From NCBI GenBank assembly GCA_001179505.1, contig CDMY01000947.1:1-64000 (forward strand): a stretch of DNA of 64,000 bases. Reading direction: 5' to 3'. The DNA comes from Vitrella brassicaformis (Eukaryota > Sar > Vitrellaceae). A program made the translations under genes and the position numbers. The notes beneath the pieces were generated by a model. That model was given only the letters and a program-made list of their open reading frames with translations. It did not search any database and was not told where the DNA came from. Positions 59,095 to 64,000 of this stretch are shown here, piece by piece (positions within the stretch are counted from its first letter, which is position 1; each line of letters begins with the position of its first letter).

Positions 59095-61543
59095 CTATGT
59101 CTTCTTGGCGCCGGCAATGAGGGAGTCAAGGCCGAAAGGATCGGAAGTGTCCTGCACACCACACCACACCATACCATACACAACGGGAAAGAGGCAACAT
59201 GATGGCAATGTGTGTGTGGTGGGGTGTGCGGTGCAGATGGTTGTGCGTCGGCTGACCTTTTCGAACTCGACAGGATTGGTCCGCGCGCCCTTGTCGCGGT
59301 CCTCCTCCGCGCCTGCAAACGCACGGCCCATCTGGCTGCTGCACACACAACACAAGACACATGACACACACAGAGAGAGACCCATTTGTGCTTTGTGGCT
59401 GCATGTTGACCGTGAGTCCTGCCTGCACTGACTGACCTGGTTCCGACGGACTGCTCCATGCGTTCCTTCTGGTGTTTGTAGATGCCCGCCTGAGAGCGGT
59501 CGGCGAACAGCGGCTTGTCATAGACGTCGTACCGCTCGTCGTCGCCAGCATTGAAGCCCTGCTCACACCACACACAGACACAGACACAGAGGGGGGCGGC
59601 GCCACATTGTCGTGTCGCTCGGTGTGTGTGTGTTGTGTTGTGAGGGCTCACCGAGTCCATGCCGACGTTCTGGTTGAACAGGCGGGCGTCGTACATGGTC
59701 TCCTGGGAGGTGGGCTGGGCCTGGCCCAGTGCGATTCGCTCCGACACATCACGGTCGGCATCGCGGTCACGCTTGTGCTTCTTGCCAGCCATCTGACACA
59801 CACACACAGGGTCAGCCATCAGTAGCCCCTCCGTGTCTGTCTGTCTGTGTGTGTTCATCTGAGTTACCTCGAGCCTGAAGTCCCTCTCCACCTCCCTCTT
59901 GCGATTTCTCTCGATCTCCTGCCGATGCCGCCGGCCCTCGGCGTCCTCAGCGGACTCGCCCTCACCAGCCACCGCCAAGTTGGAACTGATAGATGCATCA
60001 TATCATGGACCAACCATACAATACAATAAACGACGCACACAAATGGTGTTTCTCTGTTGGGCGCTGGTGCATGCATTTGTTGGCTGTCTTTTGGTGCACG
60101 TCACGTACCGCTCAGCGCGTGCCTTGGCGGCGAGGCTCCTGAGCTGCTGCTCGCGCATCTCCTCCTCCTGGGCCTTCTGGCGCTTACGCAACTCATTCCT
60201 GACAGACAGAGAGAGAGGGAAGACATCACATACTTACTTGCGCAAACCCACCCAGTAGCCAGCCACCCGTGTGTGTCATTCATGTGTGGGTAGAGGGTAG
60301 GTACCTGAGTTTGATTTCCTCTCGCGCCTTCCGCTCGGCGATGTAGAGATCCTCAGAGAGGGCCGCAAACTTGTCGTTGATCGTCGACTGGTGCAACCAA
60401 CACAACACAACACAACACAAGACAGCACCACACCACCCACACAGAGGGGAGGCTCATTATAAGTGCGTGTGTGGCTGGCTGATCGATGCGATGCATCCAT
60501 CCATGCCATCCCATGCGTCCGTGCGTACGTACGTCTTGCAGGTGTCTGCCGTCTGCCTGCAGCCGTTTGTCCAGCGGGATGGTGTACCCCTTCTGGTTCT
60601 TCCAGTTGGACACCGCCGGCGGGATCTTCCACTCCTTCTGGTCCTGCTGGGTCAGCTTGCCTGCAAACATCACAAACACCACAGCACAGTGCCGTCCGTC
60701 ACGTGTGCATGGGTGTGTGTGTGTGGTGCACTGCAGGGCTGCGTAGCGTACGCGGTGGTGAGTGTTGGACGGGTGGCGGGGCTTCGGGCGGTCCTCTTGG
60801 CACCCGCTTGTGTTTGAACTTGGGCGGCTCGAGGGGGTCGAGCTGCTTCTCGACAACAGCCACCATCCGCTGCGCACACCCACTGTTGTGACCGGGCGCC
60901 TGCACAGCACAGCACAGCACAGCACAGAGAGAGGCAAGTATACAGAGAGATACATATTCACATGCAGCCAGCCAGCCAGCCAGCATGGTGAATAGTAGAC
61001 ATCTCCTCACCTGTTGGTTGGGAGTGTATTTGATGTATGTGGGGTCCTTGGCGTCCTGACGCTTCACTGCCCCAGCCTGTGACACGCACACACACACAGG
61101 GAGAGTGATCCACGCACTCTCGCGTGAATGAATGCATTAGCTTCCTGGCGGCTGGCTGGCGGGCTGGCTGGCTGGCTGGCTTACGGATAGCTTCTTCTCG
61201 AGGGTGGCCTCGAGTGCGGCTTTGGTGCGCTGTAGGTTGGCCTCGATGACGTCCTCATCAGGCTTCTGCATCTCCTCACTCTTGGAATACTTCTCCATCT
61301 GGTCACCCGGACGGCTGTCTGCACACACAACAACACACACAACACACACACATAGAAAGGAGAACCCGTGTGTCTGTCTGTGGACGTGTGTGTGCGTGTG
61401 TGTCTGTGTGTGTGTCTGTGTGTGTGTGTGTGTGTAGGGCACTTACATACGACCATCTGGTGGCTGCCCTGCTTGACGACCGCGTCCCACGCCACCTTGC
61501 CACTCTCGTCCGTCTGCAGCGGCACTGTCTTGGACACACCCTG

Positions 61544-61575
<32 letters not shown>

Positions 61576-61987
61576 ACACACACAACAAACAACCTCATGC
61601 CGCACCCTCAGCACACGAGACACATTCCTCCCTCCCTCTGCTCTGTCAGCTCACTGTGTTCTTGATGCCCATGCCCAGCGGGAACTGTGCCACGTGCACT
61701 TCGGGAAACGCCCCGCCATCGCCGTAGTCGCCCTGCGTGCGCGGCACCCACCCGTCCCTTCTGCCGTAAGGCGGCGGCCCTCTCGCCTTGCCAGTGGCCA
61801 CCACACGGCTCTCCTCAACTGCACTCGAGATCTTGAAAGCGCCCAGTGAGGCGTCGGTCTCCAGCTTACGGGCAGCTGGCAGGTTCCTGGAACACACACA
61901 CGCACGGGAAGGCATGTGTAAGGTGTGAGGATGTGTGGGAGGATGTGTGTGTGAGGCATCGCATCCGCACCTGACGAAGTCTGTCAT
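59095..61987 (-). CDS. SNW1: SNW1/SKIP spliceosome and transcription coregulator
   Basis: A core component of the activated spliceosome (Prp45/SKIP). The start at 61987 gives MTDFVR and, after the intron, NLPAARKLETDASLGAF. Conserved blocks in order: RGPPPYGRRDGWVPRTQGDY, GDGGAFPEVHVAQFPLGMG, VAWDAVVKQG, MQKPDEDVIEANLQRTKAAL, DPTYIKYTPNQQ, LDPLEPPKFKHKRVPRGPPE, WKIPPAVSNWKNQKGYTIPL (the SNW motif), DKRLQADGR, AALSEDLYIAERKAREEIKL, then the charged helix LRKRQKAQEEEMREQQLRSL, QETMYDARLFNQNVGMDSGF, ERYDVYDKPLFADR and DPFGLDSLIAGAKKT at the end (59095). The C-terminal extension found in animals after DPFGLD is short here. More than ten introns, several with clear CA...TG arms. Confidence 0.94.
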
Positions 61988-62191
61988 TGTGAGCTGAGGG
62001 AAAGACTTCACTCGGCCAGTGAGCTACGCAGAGCCAAACAAAAGGCCAAACGTGAAAACACGGAGGGAGAATTTTCAAGCTCGCCTTTTCGGCTTAGCTC
62101 GCAGACGTGAGCGCCGGTCGTGAACCCCGCTGCTCCCGAGGGAGAGGGAAGAGCATACTGTTGGAGTTTGGCCAGCCAGCGATTGGCAGCG
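61988..62191. promoter_or_regulatory. Head-to-head promoter, SNW1 / nicalin
   Basis: A 204-base spacer with AAGCTCGCC at 62077-62085 and CTTAGCTCGCA at 62093-62103, two copies in the same orientation about 18 bases apart, roughly midway between the starts. Confidence 0.55.
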
Positions 62192-64000
62192 ATGGCGGCG
62201 CATTATTCCTCTCATTCCCATCCGACGTGCTTCCTGCTGCTGATGATTGTGTGCTCGTCATTCCAGTGGATGCTGGGACAGGTCTGGCTGGCTGCCGGCG
62301 CACACACAACAGCCTCAAAGCACGCCTGCCTGCACGGCTGCCTAGATCTGTGACCTCTATCTCTGATTGATCTGCTTGTGTGTTTGTGTGGCTGCTGCAG
62401 GCGGCCTTGGAGTTTCAGGCGTTTCGGTTGCTGCAGTACCAGGCGTCTGGCGAGATGTTTGGCAGCTGGAGATCGGCACTCAACGGAATGGCACATCGAA
62501 TAGGTCAGACACTCAAACAAACAGCCCAGGCAGGCGGCAGGCAGTCTCCTGTGTGCGACCTGCATTGGCCCTTGATCGATCTGTGTGTGTGTGTGTGTGT
62601 GTGTCCCCTACCCCTACACAACAGGTACTGGTAGGAGTATAAATGGTTCGTTAAGTCGTGAGTTGATGCGTAAGATCGTGGTGCTGCGGCTGGCGGAGCT
62701 GACTCACCAGTTCCTCGAGGAGTTCCTGGACCAGGTGCAGGCCAGCGGACTCGTCATCCTGCTGCCCCCGCCTGACCAGGAAAGCCAACCACCGCACCCT
62801 TGCCCCTCTACCTCCCTCACGCACACCCATCCATGTGTGTGTGGGCGGTTGTCAACCAGGTGACGGCCGAGCAGGTGATGGAGTTCAAGGTGATCGAGCA
62901 GTTCCTGGTGCGTCAGCAGATCCCCATGGCCGTCTACTTCGTGTACGAGACTCCGGAGCTGCTGGCGCTCTACGACGAGCTGCCGGCCAGTGAAGGCGGC
63001 GGGAGGGCCGCCGGACCTCAACACACCAATTGGCTCAAGGACCAGATACAGCTCGTGGTACGCATGGGATGGGTGGACCAACACACACGCAGAGCAGAGC
63101 AGAGCAGGGGTGGGTCGGTCCATTGCTTGCCCCTGTGTGTGTGTGTGTTTGTTTGTTTGTTTGTGTAGGCCAAGTTGGGCGAGGCGACGCCGATCAAGCC
63201 GCTGGAGGGGGAGAACCTCTATGTGAGCGGACAAAGCAGGGAACCAAACATCACTCACTCACCAGATTGCTGGATGGGTGGATAAATGCTGTCTGTGTCC
63301 CTCACACATGCAGGGTTTCCTTCACGGCCAGTCCAATGTGACCAGGTCGACATGGCAGACCAACCTCCCCACCATCGCCATCGTGGCCTCATACGACGCA
63401 TTCGGGGGCGCACCGGTGAGGAAACTGACACACCAACGAACCAATCCCTCACCATCACACGGCCACGGCCCCTTGTGTCATGTAGAGTCTTGCGATGGGT
63501 GCCGACGGCAACGGCAGCGGCCTGATCGCCGCCCTCGAGCTGGCTCGTCTGTTCCGGAAGCTGTACGACACGCTCAAGCAGGGCCCTTACAACCTGCTGT
63601 TCCTCCTGACCAGCGGCAGCGTGTCCAACTTCAGGGGGAGCGACTTCTGGCTGAGCAAGAGCGACGCCCGCACACTGGACTTGATCGAGATCGCCATATG
63701 CCTTGACAGCATTGGGGACGGGGAGGGGCTGAGGCTGCATGTGTCGAGGCAGCCCAAGGATGAGAAGGTCAAGAAATTCGTCGAGGTGAGATGGATGACA
63801 TATATCCAGGGGAGGGGGGAAGAATGAATTGATGTAAGGTTCTCTCTCTGTGTTGTGTACGGGTGTCGGTGTGTGAACATTCAGCGGATGAGGGCTGTGG
63901 CTGAGCGGATGAAGATCGACTTCGATCTCAAGACCAAAAAGATCAAGTACCCGGCAACAGCAACAGCGACACGTGCCTGTTCTGTCTGTGTGTGATCTGC
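62192..64000 (+). CDS. NCLN: Nicalin (BOS/ER membrane complex subunit), 3' end outside window
   Basis: An ER transmembrane protein of the nicastrin/peptidase M28-like family that, with NOMO and TMEM147, helps membrane protein insertion. The ATG at 62192 starts a signal sequence (TCFLLLMIVCSSFQWMLGQ). Exons join to EFQAFRLLQYQASGEMFG, SRELMRKIVVLRLAELTHQF, LVILLPPP, EFKVIEQFLVRQQIPMAVYF, YETPELLALYDEL, SNVTRSTWQTNLPTIAIVAS, YDAFGGAPSLAMGADGNGSG, LARLFRKLYDTLKQGPYNLL, FLLTSGSVSNFRGSDFW and IEIAICLDSIGDGEGLRLHV. The YDAFG...GADGNGSG block replaces the metal-binding HxD of true M28 peptidases, as in other nicalins, so it is not expected to be a protease. The C-terminal transmembrane part lies beyond 64000. 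Confidence 0.9.

Overview
The window is nuclear DNA of a single-celled eukaryote. Genes are split by many short GT-AG introns, and introns and spacers are full of CA/TG, CT/GA and CAGA microsatellites. The gene set (a four-EF-hand CDPK, a probable AP2-type regulator with degenerate domains, and a peroxiredoxin whose leader looks like a signal peptide ending ASA/F as in secondary red plastids) points to a photosynthetic alveolate. A chromerid such as Vitrella is my best guess, from gene content and style only. Exon limits were joined by eye from reading frame, splice consensus and family motifs; CDS coordinates run from start codon to stop codon and include introns.

Layout: A1 aspartyl protease (+, 480-2984); DNAJC28-like (-, 3230-5027); CHMP1 (+, 5140-6675); microsatellite-rich spacer; CDPK (-, 8992-12431); atypical kinase (+, 12869-15048); a rearranged block (15.5-27.2 kb) with a ubiquitin-specific protease (-, 16324-21306, 300-base N gap), a broken BTB gene (+, 21544-22954), a 1.3 kb inverted repeat carrying the USP tail, and partial USP exon copies; PPME1 (+, 27443-29346); peroxiredoxin (-, 30342-31347); membrane-anchored unknown (+, 31513-32910); IPT/TIG-cation/H+ antiporter fusion (-, 34399-39629); Tim44/mL45-like protein (+, 39908-41491); AP2-like protein (-, 41927-46488); BTB/TLDc-like protein (+, 46578-48965); LOTUS protein (-, 50192-52682); pseudokinase (+, 52909-56226); small unknown (-, 56323-56682); GINS subunit PSF3 (+, 57069-58419); SNW1/SKIP (-, 59095-61987); nicalin (+, 62192 to the window end).

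Three features are genome-scale. First, the strands alternate without exception (+ - + - ...) over about 21 consecutive loci, so every promoter region is a short head-to-head spacer (89-437 bp) and every 3' end faces another 3' end. Second, the 7-mer AGCTCGC/GCGAGCT sits in most of those head-to-head spacers and I found no exact copy inside a coding exon, so it is a candidate core promoter element. Third, introns on both strands tend to start with a CA-rich run and end with a TG-rich run just before the acceptor, so an intron can fold on itself and bring its splice sites together.

The genes are mostly unrelated housekeeping functions (ESCRT-III, PP2A methylesterase, replication helicase, spliceosome, ER membrane biogenesis, mitochondrial function) with several signalling or regulatory genes. 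I see no operon-like pathway grouping. The most unusual locus is 15.5-24.3 kb, whose inverted flanking repeat and split BTB gene look like the footprint of a staggered-break inversion.
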